Shown here: positions 1 through 6,532 of the stretch, in pieces
Numbering within the stretch: position 1 is the stretch's first letter
How the letters are laid out: each line of letters starts with the position of its first letter
Assembly (NCBI GenBank): GCA_002455655.1
Contig: DKLF01000066.1
Coordinates: 1 to 6,665, forward strand
Direction of reading: 5' to 3'
Source: Oscillibacter sp. UBA6647
GTDB lineage: Bacteria; Bacillota; Clostridia; Oscillospirales; Oscillospiraceae
Length of the DNA: 6,665 bases
Position numbers and translations under genes: made by a program
The notes under the pieces: generated by a model
Database searches by the model: none
Told to the model about the DNA's origin: nothing
Seen by the model: the letters and a program-made list of their open reading frames with translations, nothing else

Positions 1-44
1 GCCATCAGCTTCCCGCCCGTTTTTATTCTGTTCCCGTGCAGACA
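1..44 (-). other. Gap downstream of subunit D with a possible start of the next gene
   Basis: After the TAA at 47-45 there are about 39 bases and then an ATG at 5-3 (Met followed by a GC-starting codon), preceded by GGGCGGGA (18-11), a moderate ribosome binding site 5 bases upstream. This fits continuation of the operon on the minus strand, but only five bases of any such gene are inside the window. No hairpin plus T-run indicative of a terminator is seen here. Confidence 0.35.
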
Positions 45-1994
45 TTACCCGGTAAAAAAGATATAGGACAGCGCCCCCACCAACCCGATTCCCGCCAGCG
101 TCAAATCGAAGGCAAAGGTTTCACCAATTAAAAACCGCTTGGGTTTACGCGCATATACGCCGAAATTTTCGTTCTTCTTGGGTACGAAGATGCCGGGTGC
201 CTTCAGATACAGCAGCTTCTCCCCCACCACTACCAAAAGATCGCCAAGGCCCGCAGCCGTCCGGGCGCACATCGCCCCAAGGAACGCAAGCCCCCGCACG
301 GCGGGACGGTATACCAGCTCCTCCAAATCCAAACCTTTGGGCCACCGCTCCAGGTATACGGTTCCCTCTGCGGTCTTCCTGCACAGCGCCAGCCGCACAA
401 TCAGCAGATATACCACCACGCCGATACCAAGAGAAATCAGCGCCCCCTGCAAATTCACCCATGAAAAATAGCGGAATAGCCCGTGACTTTCCCCCGCCCG
501 CAGAAACACGGAGGACCGCTCCGCGATCACCTGCATGGAAACCCAGGGCGTCAACCCAAAGGTCACCAGTAAAAACGTCGTCAATCCTACCGCCAGACCC
601 GTAGCCGGGGTCATGTACTCACGGGCGCTGAATCTCTGCCGCTCCGCTCGCTTTTCTACAAAAATTGCCACAAACAGCTTTGTCATATAGGCCGCCGTCA
701 GCCCCCCGGAAATTAAAAACAGCCATTCCACGGTCTGAAACCCGGCCGCAGAGCTTCCTGTGTGCTCCAGATAGTGAACGTATTCCACAATGCTCTCGTG
801 CAGCAGTGTCTTGCTGATATAACCCGAGGTTCCCGGTATGCCCACAATCGCCGCCGCGCCCACAAAAAATATCGCTTTCAGCATGGGCCTGTTCCGTCCC
901 CAGCCCCGCAGCTCGTTTAAGTCCAGCGCGTGGGTCGCCAGATAAATCACGCCCGCCGACACAAACAGCACCAGCTTAATCAGCCCGTGATTCATCATGT
1001 GCAGCACAGTGCCCCATGCCGCCAGAGCATTGTCCTCCCCCAGATACCCCTGCATGGCAACGCCAATCAGGATAAACCCGATCTGAGACATGGACGAGCA
1101 GGCCAGTGCCCGCTTCAGATTGACGGAGAACAGCGCCAGTACCGCCCCCAGCACCATGGTCACGGTTCCTGAGATAAGAAGCACCCCGTTCCATTCGACG
1201 CTTGAAAAAAGCAGATACCGGGAAATGATTAAAATCCCGAAAATTCCGCTCTTGGTCAAAATTCCGCTCAGCAGGGCCGAGGCCGGGGCCGGGGCCACGG
1301 GATGGGCCTTGGGCAGCCAGATGTGCAGGGGAACCATGCCCGCCTTCGCACCAAAGCCCGTCAGGCAGAACAGACCCGCCGCCAGCAGTTCTCCCCGCCG
1401 TCCGTCCTCCAGCGACGCCACCAGTGCGGGCAGCTCCCGAAACACCAGCGACCCCAGCAGATGGTTCAGCATCAAAAGCCCCACCAGCAGCATCATTCCC
1501 CCAAACACCGCCACCGCCAGATAGGTCTGTCCGGCCCGCAATGCGTCGGGATTCTCATTCTGCGCCACCCAGACATAGGAAGCAAAGGACATTATTTCAA
1601 AAAATATAAACAACGTGAAAAAATCCGCCGCCAGAAATACGCCCATCAACGCCCCCAGCGTCACAATCCATGCGCAGTAGTAGCGGTTCACGCCCTCCCG
1701 GTCCGCAAAATATTCCTTGCTGGGCAGCGCCGTCATCAGCCATAAAAACGCCGCCAGAACAGCCATGGTCGTGTGGAGGCTCCCCGCCTCAAACCGCAGC
1801 CCCAGTCCGCACAATTGAGGGAGCACCACCGTTCCCGGCGCAAAGAGAAGCAGCAGCGCCGCAAGAATCTCCACGCCCGGAATAATGCGGACATACAGAT
1901 TGCGGTACTCGCGTCCTCTTCTTCGCATGGGGTATACGAAATACGCCGCCAGAAACGGAAAAAACACCAAAAACAGCAGTAAAAATGAACTCAT
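45..1994 (-). CDS. Large antiporter-like subunit D with C-terminal lateral-helix-like extension (NuoL/M-MrpD family, 649 aa)
   Basis: Fourth and largest tandem member of the family. The first ~490 residues form the usual 14-helix core with intact key residues: E133 in FFEIMSFASY (TM5), K217 in GFGAKAGMVP (TM7), K248 in ILTKSGIFG (TM8), K395 in GYISKTLL (TM12), and H332/H336/K340 in HMMNHGLIK (TM11). HPVAPAPASALLSG is the canonical helix break. About 150 further residues follow: a helix at 514-537, a long amphipathic stretch at about 554-597 (LDLEELVYRPAVRG onward), a basic loop at 605-620, and a final helix at 627-647. NuoL and the MbsH'/MbxH'-type subunits have this layout, where the lateral helix braces neighbouring antiporter subunits. 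D is therefore a good candidate for the distal or clamping subunit. The start ATG at 1994 has AAGGAG (2010-2005) 10 bases upstream and is 16 bases after the stop of subunit C. HyfB/HycC-type hydrogenase subunits are an alternative comparison. Family certain; lateral-helix role inferred. Confidence 0.92.
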   Translation of the reverse strand: MSSFLLLFLVFFPFLAAYFVYPMRRRGREYRNLYVRIIPGVEILAALLLLFAPGTVVLPQLCGLGLRFEAGSLHTTMAVLAAFLWLMTALPSKEYFADREGVNRYYCAWIVTLGALMGVFLAADFFTLFIFFEIMSFASYVWVAQNENPDALRAGQTYLAVAVFGGMMLLVGLLMLNHLLGSLVFRELPALVASLEDGRRGELLAAGLFCLTGFGAKAGMVPLHIWLPKAHPVAPAPASALLSGILTKSGIFGILIISRYLLFSSVEWNGVLLISGTVTMVLGAVLALFSVNLKRALACSSMSQIGFILIGVAMQGYLGEDNALAAWGTVLHMMNHGLIKLVLFVSAGVIYLATHALDLNELRGWGRNRPMLKAIFFVGAAAIVGIPGTSGYISKTLLHESIVEYVHYLEHTGSSAAGFQTVEWLFLISGGLTAAYMTKLFVAIFVEKRAERQRFSAREYMTPATGLAVGLTTFLLVTFGLTPWVSMQVIAERSSVFLRAGESHGLFRYFSWVNLQGALISLGIGVVVYLLIVRLALCRKTAEGTVYLERWPKGLDLEELVYRPAVRGLAFLGAMCARTAAGLGDLLVVVGEKLLYLKAPGIFVPKKNENFGVYARKPKRFLIGETFAFDLTLAGIGLVGALSYIFFTG

Positions 1995-2004
1995 TCAGTG
2001 TTTT

Positions 2005-2010
2005 CTCCTT
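2005..2010 (-). promoter_or_regulatory. Ribosome binding site of subunit D
   Basis: AAGGAG at 2010-2005 lies just after the TGA of subunit C (2013-2011) and 10 bases before ATG 1994. The 16-base gap leaves no room for a separate promoter, so C and D must share a transcript. Confidence 0.75.
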
Positions 2011-3495
2011 TCATAGCGTATTCAGACTCACCGCCTGCAAAAATTCAATCAGCGGCGCGGAAAACAGCGCCAGTACAATTCCCGCTGCCGCCAGCACCAT
2101 CAGCGGAATAGTCATCGCCGGACCCGGGTCATGGATTTTGGAAAGCGCCTCATGGTCCACCGCGCCCACCGGGAACCAGGCCCGCACAAATATTGTCATC
2201 ATATATAGAGTGGTCAGCAGTGTGGACAAAATCAGAGCCCCAATTCCGAAATAGGCCCACGGGTTCTCCGAGATCACCGCCGCCGTGCAAATCATCCACT
2301 TTCCCACAAAGCCCCCCAAAGGCGGCACGCCGATCAGGGCGAAGGCCGACACGGTAAACGTCCCGAATACCACCGGCATCCGTCGCCCCAATCCCTCGAA
2401 TTCATAGATATACTCCCGCCCACTCTTTTGGATAATGGAACCGGCGCAGCAGAACATGGTAATTTTCACCACCGCGTGATACACCATGTGGGTCAGCGCG
2501 CCCACCAACCCCGCGGGCAGCATCAGCGTCAGCGAAAAAAGAATGTAGCTCAGGTTGCTCACCGTGGAAAAAGCCAGCCGCCGCTTCAGGTGCGGCGTGC
2601 GCAGTGCCCGGGCCGCACCGTAAATAATGGTCAGTATTGCCGCCGTCATCACCGCATACTGCGCCCAGCTCCCCCGCAGAAAATCCGCGCCGAACCCAAA
2701 GTAAATCAGCCGCAGCACCGCGAAGGCCCCCGCCTTCACCACTGCCACCGCGTGAAGCAGAGCGGACACCGGCGTAGGTGCCACAGACGCGTCCGGCAGC
2801 CATCCGCCGAAGGGAAATACCGCTGCTTTCACGCCAAAGCCGAAAAACGCAAGGACAAACACCGCCCACAGCGTCGTCTCGTTTCCCGCCGCCTTTGCAA
2901 GGTCCAGCACGCCGCCGTAGGTAAAGTCCAGCGTCGTCCCATAACGCAGCAGAAATACGATGCCGATAAAGGCAAACGCCGCCCCCGACAGGGAATACAC
3001 CAGGTATTTTCTCCCAGCGTACCGGGCCTTTTCGTCCATAAAGTGCATCACCAGCGGCAGAGTCGCCAGCGTCAACAGCTCATAGAACAGATATAGGGTG
3101 AGAAAATCCTCCGCAAACGCAATCCCCAGCACCACGCCAAAGCTTGCAATCCAGAACCCGAAAAATCGGCTTTCGTGTCCCTCGTGGGACATGTAATCCA
3201 GACTGTACAGCGTAATCAGCGGCCACAGGGCCGACACAATGGCCCCATATACCATTGAGCACCCATCAATCCGCAAAGAGATGGAAAACTCACTGGAAAA
3301 CCGCACCAGCGTGCAGGCCGGAGCCGTGTCCGCCATCGCCGCCGCAATGATGGCGGCAAAGGAAAGCCCCGCCGTCAGCAGCACGGAGCCCATGATATAG
3401 GCATTGCGCACCTTGCGTTCTCCCGGCTGTAAAATCGTCAGCCCAATACCCAGCGCCACAGAAATCAAGATGGGCAGCGCCTGAAGCCATTGCAT
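2011..3495 (-). CDS. Antiporter-like proton/cation-conducting membrane subunit C (MrpD-length with NuoL/MrpA-like TM8, 494 aa)
   Basis: Third tandem member of the NuoL/M/N-MrpD family, with about 14 membrane helices (for example 5-22, 32-54, 78-98, 131-151, 163-183, 208-228, 242-266, 375-400, 460-484). Translocation residues are present: E139 in FYELLTL (TM5), K223 in GFGVKAAVFPF (TM7), K254 in AVVKAGAF (TM8), K399 in GGFVGKWM (TM12), and H336/H340/K344 in TM11. TM8 reads SALLHAVAVVKAG, which resembles NuoL and MrpA ('SA..H..TMVKAG'), whereas A, B and D have SAxLSGxxxK, the NuoM/NuoN/MrpD form. The length is nevertheless that of MrpD, with no C-terminal extension. ATG at 3495 is preferred as start because AAAGGAGG (3510-3503) lies 7 bases upstream; the in-frame GTG at 3501 is only one base from that site. 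The gap from subunit B is 28 bases. Family certain; the TM8 subtype is by motif only. Confidence 0.92.
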   Translation of the reverse strand: MQWLQALPILISVALGIGLTILQPGERKVRNAYIMGSVLLTAGLSFAAIIAAAMADTAPACTLVRFSSEFSISLRIDGCSMVYGAIVSALWPLITLYSLDYMSHEGHESRFFGFWIASFGVVLGIAFAEDFLTLYLFYELLTLATLPLVMHFMDEKARYAGRKYLVYSLSGAAFAFIGIVFLLRYGTTLDFTYGGVLDLAKAAGNETTLWAVFVLAFFGFGVKAAVFPFGGWLPDASVAPTPVSALLHAVAVVKAGAFAVLRLIYFGFGADFLRGSWAQYAVMTAAILTIIYGAARALRTPHLKRRLAFSTVSNLSYILFSLTLMLPAGLVGALTHMVYHAVVKITMFCCAGSIIQKSGREYIYEFEGLGRRMPVVFGTFTVSAFALIGVPPLGGFVGKWMICTAAVISENPWAYFGIGALILSTLLTTLYMMTIFVRAWFPVGAVDHEALSKIHDPGPAMTIPLMVLAAAGIVLALFSAPLIEFLQAVSLNTL

Positions 3496-3502
3496 CCGCA
3501 CG

Positions 3503-3510
3503 CCTCCTTT
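3503..3510 (-). promoter_or_regulatory. Ribosome binding site of subunit C
   Basis: AAAGGAGG at 3510-3503, a near-perfect Shine-Dalgarno, is 7 bases before ATG 3495. It is only one base before the upstream in-frame GTG at 3501, which argues against that GTG as the start. Confidence 0.8.
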
Positions 3511-3523
3511 CCCTTCAGTCTAA

Positions 3524-4969
3524 TCAGAATATCTGCGGCAGCAGCGCGGAAATCCACGCCTGCAAACCGTTTGGAAACAATCCCAGTACCAGCACCGCAA
3601 TGCTCATTACCAGCATGGGCGCCGTCATCAGCGGACCCACCTCCCTGCGTTCCACCAGTACGTCTCTTCCAGGGAAAAATCCCCGCACCACAATGGGCAG
3701 CAGGTATCCGGCGGTCATCAGCGCCGATAAAATCAGCATCGCCACACCCACATACCCCAGCGTCCGGACCTCAAAATCCAGCGCGGCGGAAGCCAGATAC
3801 CACTTACTGATAAACCCGCTCATGGGCGGAATTCCAATGATGGACAGCGCCGCGGCGGAAAAGCATACCATAGTCCTTGGCATCCGCTTCCCGATGCCTG
3901 CCAATTGATCCACGTGGGTGAAATTGGTGGCCACAATAATGGCTCCCGCTGCCAGAAACAAGGTGTCCTTTGCCAAAGCATGGAAGGTCATCTGCAAAAG
4001 CGCGCCCCGCACGCCTCCCGGAGTAAGCAGCAGCAGTCCGAACAGCACATAGGACACCTGACTCACCGTGGAATATGCCAGCCGCTTCTTGAGAATCTTT
4101 TCCTTCAGCGCCAGCATGGACCCCGTAAACACTGTGCACAGCGTCAGAGCGATCAGCGCATATTGCGCCCAGCTCCCCCGCAGAAACTCCGCGCCGAACA
4201 GATAATACGTCACCCGGATAATGGCCAGCACGCCGCCCTTGGTAATCACGCCGGACAGCACGGCGGAGGCCGGCGCCGGGGCCACGGGATGGGCCGTGGG
4301 AAGCCACGCCTGCATGGGCATCATGCCCGCCTTGGCGCCAAAGCCTATGGTCATCACCAAAAACACAATCAGGAGCAGAGGCCTGTGGGCCGCCGCCAGC
4401 GGCAGATTCAGCGCGCCGCCGCCGGTAAAGCTCTGGTCCGTCAAAAAGTGGGACAGGAAGAAATATCCCGCCAGCGCCATCCCCGCGCCAAATACGGAAT
4501 ATCCCAGATACTTCAGTCCCGCCCGCCGCGCCGCAGGCGTTCCGCCATGCAGCACCAGCGGCGCCGTCAAAAGCGTCATCAGCTCGAAAAACATGTACAG
4601 CGTCACAAAGTTGTCCGCCAAGGCAAGACCCATCAGCGTCCCCATGGTCATGGTGTAAAAGCCCTGAAACTGCTGGCCCTTTCCCCCGTGCCGGAGATAC
4701 GGCTCGGCAAATATCGCCACCGGAAGCCAGATTCCTGAAATCAGCACCATAAAAAACTTTCCAAGAGAGTCGCTTTGCAGCGCCAGATATAGGGACCCCT
4801 CAATGGTCATCAGCCGCAGCGACTGCTCCGGCAGCACGCACAAAAGCCCCGCCGCCGCCGCCGTAAGCACGGTCAGCCCCAGCGTCAGCCGGTTGCGAGT
4901 CTTCTCATCCCTCTCCCGGAAGACGAACACGCCTCCGAGTATCGGCAGCAAAATCGGTAGTAACAGCAA
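3524..4969 (-). CDS. Antiporter-like proton/cation-conducting membrane subunit B (MrpD/NuoM-N family, 481 aa, TTG start)
   Basis: Second full-length member of the ion-translocating NuoL/M/N-MrpD family, an integral membrane protein with about 14 helices (for example 2-17, 28-46, 68-87, 121-141, 155-175, 197-215, 234-257, 365-390, 446-465). Key residues are intact: E129 in FFELMTL (TM5), K213 in GFGAKAGMMP (TM7), K244 in VITKGGV (TM8), K389 in FISKWYL (TM12), and H330 with K334 in FHALAKD (TM11). The helix-break motif HPVAPAPASAVLSG is canonical for NuoM/NuoN/MrpD. The start is TTG at 4969: AGGGGAG (4983-4977) stands 7 bases upstream, the N-terminus LLLPILLPILGG is a normal first helix, and no in-frame ATG occurs before residue 54. 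Its closest relative here is subunit C, with shared motifs such as FGA[D/E]FLRGSWAQYA and STVSxxSYxLF, pointing to tandem duplication. It follows subunit A after 48 bases and is presumably in the same transcript. Family certain; exact role in the complex unknown. Confidence 0.92.
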   Translation of the reverse strand: MLLLPILLPILGGVFVFRERDEKTRNRLTLGLTVLTAAAAGLLCVLPEQSLRLMTIEGSLYLALQSDSLGKFFMVLISGIWLPVAIFAEPYLRHGGKGQQFQGFYTMTMGTLMGLALADNFVTLYMFFELMTLLTAPLVLHGGTPAARRAGLKYLGYSVFGAGMALAGYFFLSHFLTDQSFTGGGALNLPLAAAHRPLLLIVFLVMTIGFGAKAGMMPMQAWLPTAHPVAPAPASAVLSGVITKGGVLAIIRVTYYLFGAEFLRGSWAQYALIALTLCTVFTGSMLALKEKILKKRLAYSTVSQVSYVLFGLLLLTPGGVRGALLQMTFHALAKDTLFLAAGAIIVATNFTHVDQLAGIGKRMPRTMVCFSAAALSIIGIPPMSGFISKWYLASAALDFEVRTLGYVGVAMLILSALMTAGYLLPIVVRGFFPGRDVLVERREVGPLMTAPMLVMSIAVLVLGLFPNGLQAWISALLPQIF

Positions 4970-4976
4970 AGCGGTT

Positions 4977-4983
4977 CTCCCCT
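4977..4983 (-). promoter_or_regulatory. Ribosome binding site that supports the TTG start of subunit B
   Basis: AGGGGAG at 4983-4977 stands 7 bases upstream of TTG 4969. There is no other start within 50 codons downstream that would keep the first membrane helices. The match to the anti-SD is good but less perfect than at genes A and C, and with a TTG start it could lower translation relative to the neighbours. Confidence 0.7.
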
Positions 4984-5003
4984 CGCAAAATTTCGGTTCT
5001 CTT

Positions 5004-5016
5004 CGCCGACTCGGCG
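5004..5016 (-). other. Short GC hairpin directly after the stop of subunit A
   Basis: CGCCG-AGT-CGGCG can form a 5-bp all-GC stem with a 3-base loop, one base after the TGA at 5020-5018. No U-run follows directly (the next bases are AAGAGAACCG, then AAATTTT further on), so it is not a convincing intrinsic terminator. The following gene is clearly of the same family and function. At most it might be an mRNA 3'-end stabiliser or processing point between A and B. It may also be chance in GC-rich DNA. Confidence 0.35.
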
Positions 5017-5017
5017 C

Positions 5018-6532
5018 TCACATCAGCCGGATGCCCGCATAAATCACATTCATCACCGGATGATAGACAATACCCAGCAGGAAAATCAGGCAGATAAACA
5101 GGGCGGACGCCGTGAAGAAAGAGCGATCAAAGCGCGTGTCCTCCGGCTCCACGTCATGCATGACCTCCCGGATTTCCTCCCAAGGAGGCCGCACCCAGAT
5201 GGCCAGCGTCGCCGGCACATAGTACAGCGCGTTCAGCACCGTGGAAACCGCGATGGTCAACAGCACCGCCGCCACGTAGGGTGACTCCAGCGCCGCCTCC
5301 GAAAGGTAGAGCTTGGATACAAACCCCCCCAGCAGGGGAATGCCGATCATGCTCAGCGCGCCCACAGTAAAACCCACTCCCGCGCCAAAATCCCGGTAGG
5401 CGCTACCTCGCAGGTTTTTCAGGGACCGGTGATGCCCGCTGACTTCGGAGAGCCGCCCGGCGCAGAGAAACAGCAGCGGCTTGCAGGCCGCGTGGACTAA
5501 AATATGAAAGCACGCAGCCGCCACGCCAAACTCCGTTCCAAGCCCCAGCCCCATAAAAATATACCCAATCTGCGCCACCGAGGAGTTTGCCAGCATCCGC
5601 TTCACGTGATATTCCCGCATGGCCGCCAGGGACCCGAAAATCATCCCCAGCATCCCCGCAATCAGCAAAATGCGGGTCACGCCCACCTCGCGCATCAGCT
5701 CCAGCCCGAACACCCGCGTCATCAGCGTGATAATCAGCACCACATAGCCCTTCAGCACAATGCCTGACAGAATCGCCGAGGAGGACGAGGTGGCTCCGCC
5801 GTGCGCATCCGGCAGCCACAGGTGGAAGGGAAACATGGCGCTCTTGATGCCAAGGCCCACCACCATCAGCCCGATGGACACAATCAGGGGCCTGTGATAC
5901 TGTCCCAGCTCCGCCAGAATCTCCACCGCCCTTGCCAGCGGCTCCATCAGAAGATACCCGCCAATGCTGTCCAGCAGGGCAAGGCCGATCAGAAACAGGC
6001 CGGAGCCTAAAAGGCTCATAAACAGATAGCGGATGGTAGCGATGAGATTCGGTCCCGTGTCCTTTGCCATCACCATGGCGCAGGCCGCGATGGTGGTAAT
6101 CTCGATAAACACATAGGCGGTAAACATGTCGTTGGTGTAAATCAGCGCCAAAATTCCCGCCAGCATCAGGTCCGCCATCACGAAATACAGTCCCTGCTTC
6201 TCCGGCAGAATGTCATGCGACAGCCCCCGTCCGCCGCCCAACAGCGACAGGCCCATCACAATGGAAAAGGTCGTCGCCAGCAGCGCCTGCAACGGTCCCG
6301 CCTTGATGGCATTTCCGTAAGGCGCGGCAAACCGCCCCATGGAGTACACAAAGCTCACATCCCGGGTGTACACATAGTACAGCAGCACCGCCGACAGCAT
6401 GGCAGTCACAGCCGTCATCGCCAGCGCCAGTACATAGGCCCTCCGCCCATCCCGAATCACCGAGGACAGCACGCCGCAGAAAATGGCGGCAAACATGCTG
6501 AGAAAGGGGAGATTTTCATAGAAAGGGCGCAT
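5018..6532 (-). CDS. Antiporter-like proton/cation-conducting membrane subunit A (MrpD/MbhH/NuoM-N family, 504 aa)
   Basis: Integral membrane subunit of the NuoL/M/N-MrpD family (complex I subunit 5-type), which moves H+ or Na+ across the cytoplasmic membrane. About 14 hydrophobic helices can be traced: roughly 8-25, 32-54, 78-98, 112-131, 136-155, 165-187, 212-232, 251-273, 285-306, 314-333, 335-358, 383-408, 418-443 and 469-490. The family's key residues are present: E144 in FIEITTI (TM5), K230 in GLGIKSAMFPF (TM7), K261 in VLKGYV (TM8), K407 in GGFVSKLYL (TM12), and H343/H347/K351 in TM11. The ATG at 6532 is chosen as start because GGAGG lies 7 bases upstream; a TTG one codon earlier (6535) is in frame but less likely. 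One oddity is the helix-break motif after TM7, GGATSSSSAILSG, where the other three paralogues have VAPxPxSA; MbhH-type proteins vary here too. It starts on the upstream stop codon, so the two are probably co-translated. The family is secure; the ion and the complex are inferred. Confidence 0.93.
   Translation of the reverse strand: MRPFYENLPFLSMFAAIFCGVLSSVIRDGRRAYVLALAMTAVTAMLSAVLLYYVYTRDVSFVYSMGRFAAPYGNAIKAGPLQALLATTFSIVMGLSLLGGGRGLSHDILPEKQGLYFVMADLMLAGILALIYTNDMFTAYVFIEITTIAACAMVMAKDTGPNLIATIRYLFMSLLGSGLFLIGLALLDSIGGYLLMEPLARAVEILAELGQYHRPLIVSIGLMVVGLGIKSAMFPFHLWLPDAHGGATSSSSAILSGIVLKGYVVLIITLMTRVFGLELMREVGVTRILLIAGMLGMIFGSLAAMREYHVKRMLANSSVAQIGYIFMGLGLGTEFGVAAACFHILVHAACKPLLFLCAGRLSEVSGHHRSLKNLRGSAYRDFGAGVGFTVGALSMIGIPLLGGFVSKLYLSEAALESPYVAAVLLTIAVSTVLNALYYVPATLAIWVRPPWEEIREVMHDVEPEDTRFDRSFFTASALFICLIFLLGIVYHPVMNVIYAGIRLM

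Noticed and set aside
3499..3501. GTG at 3501 as the start of subunit C
   Set aside because: The strong AAAGGAGG ends only one base before it, too close for normal initiation, whereas ATG 3495 sits at 7 bases.
3905..4738. Long open frame on the plus strand (277 codons), with others such as 2428-3096, opposite the antiporter genes
   Set aside because: Each lies wholly antisense to a clear membrane-protein gene. The predicted products are Arg/Gln/His/Pro-rich with no recognisable domain, as expected from reading GC-rich, Leu/Ala/Gly-rich coding DNA backwards.
4846..4863. GCC-type trinucleotide run in subunit B as a repeat or slippage locus
   Set aside because: It is a short stretch encoding consecutive alanines (residues 37-40) in a membrane helix, which is ordinary in GC-rich coding DNA.
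5004..5016. Intrinsic terminator after subunit A
   Set aside because: The stem is only 5 bp and is not followed by a run of T on the minus strand. The next gene belongs to the same family and is most likely co-transcribed.
45..6532. Canonical complex I nuoKLMN genes
   Set aside because: There are four rather than three large subunits. The one with the lateral-helix-like extension comes last rather than directly after the small subunit, and motifs of the others are MrpD/MbhH-like. An Mrp/Mbh-type arrangement fits better.
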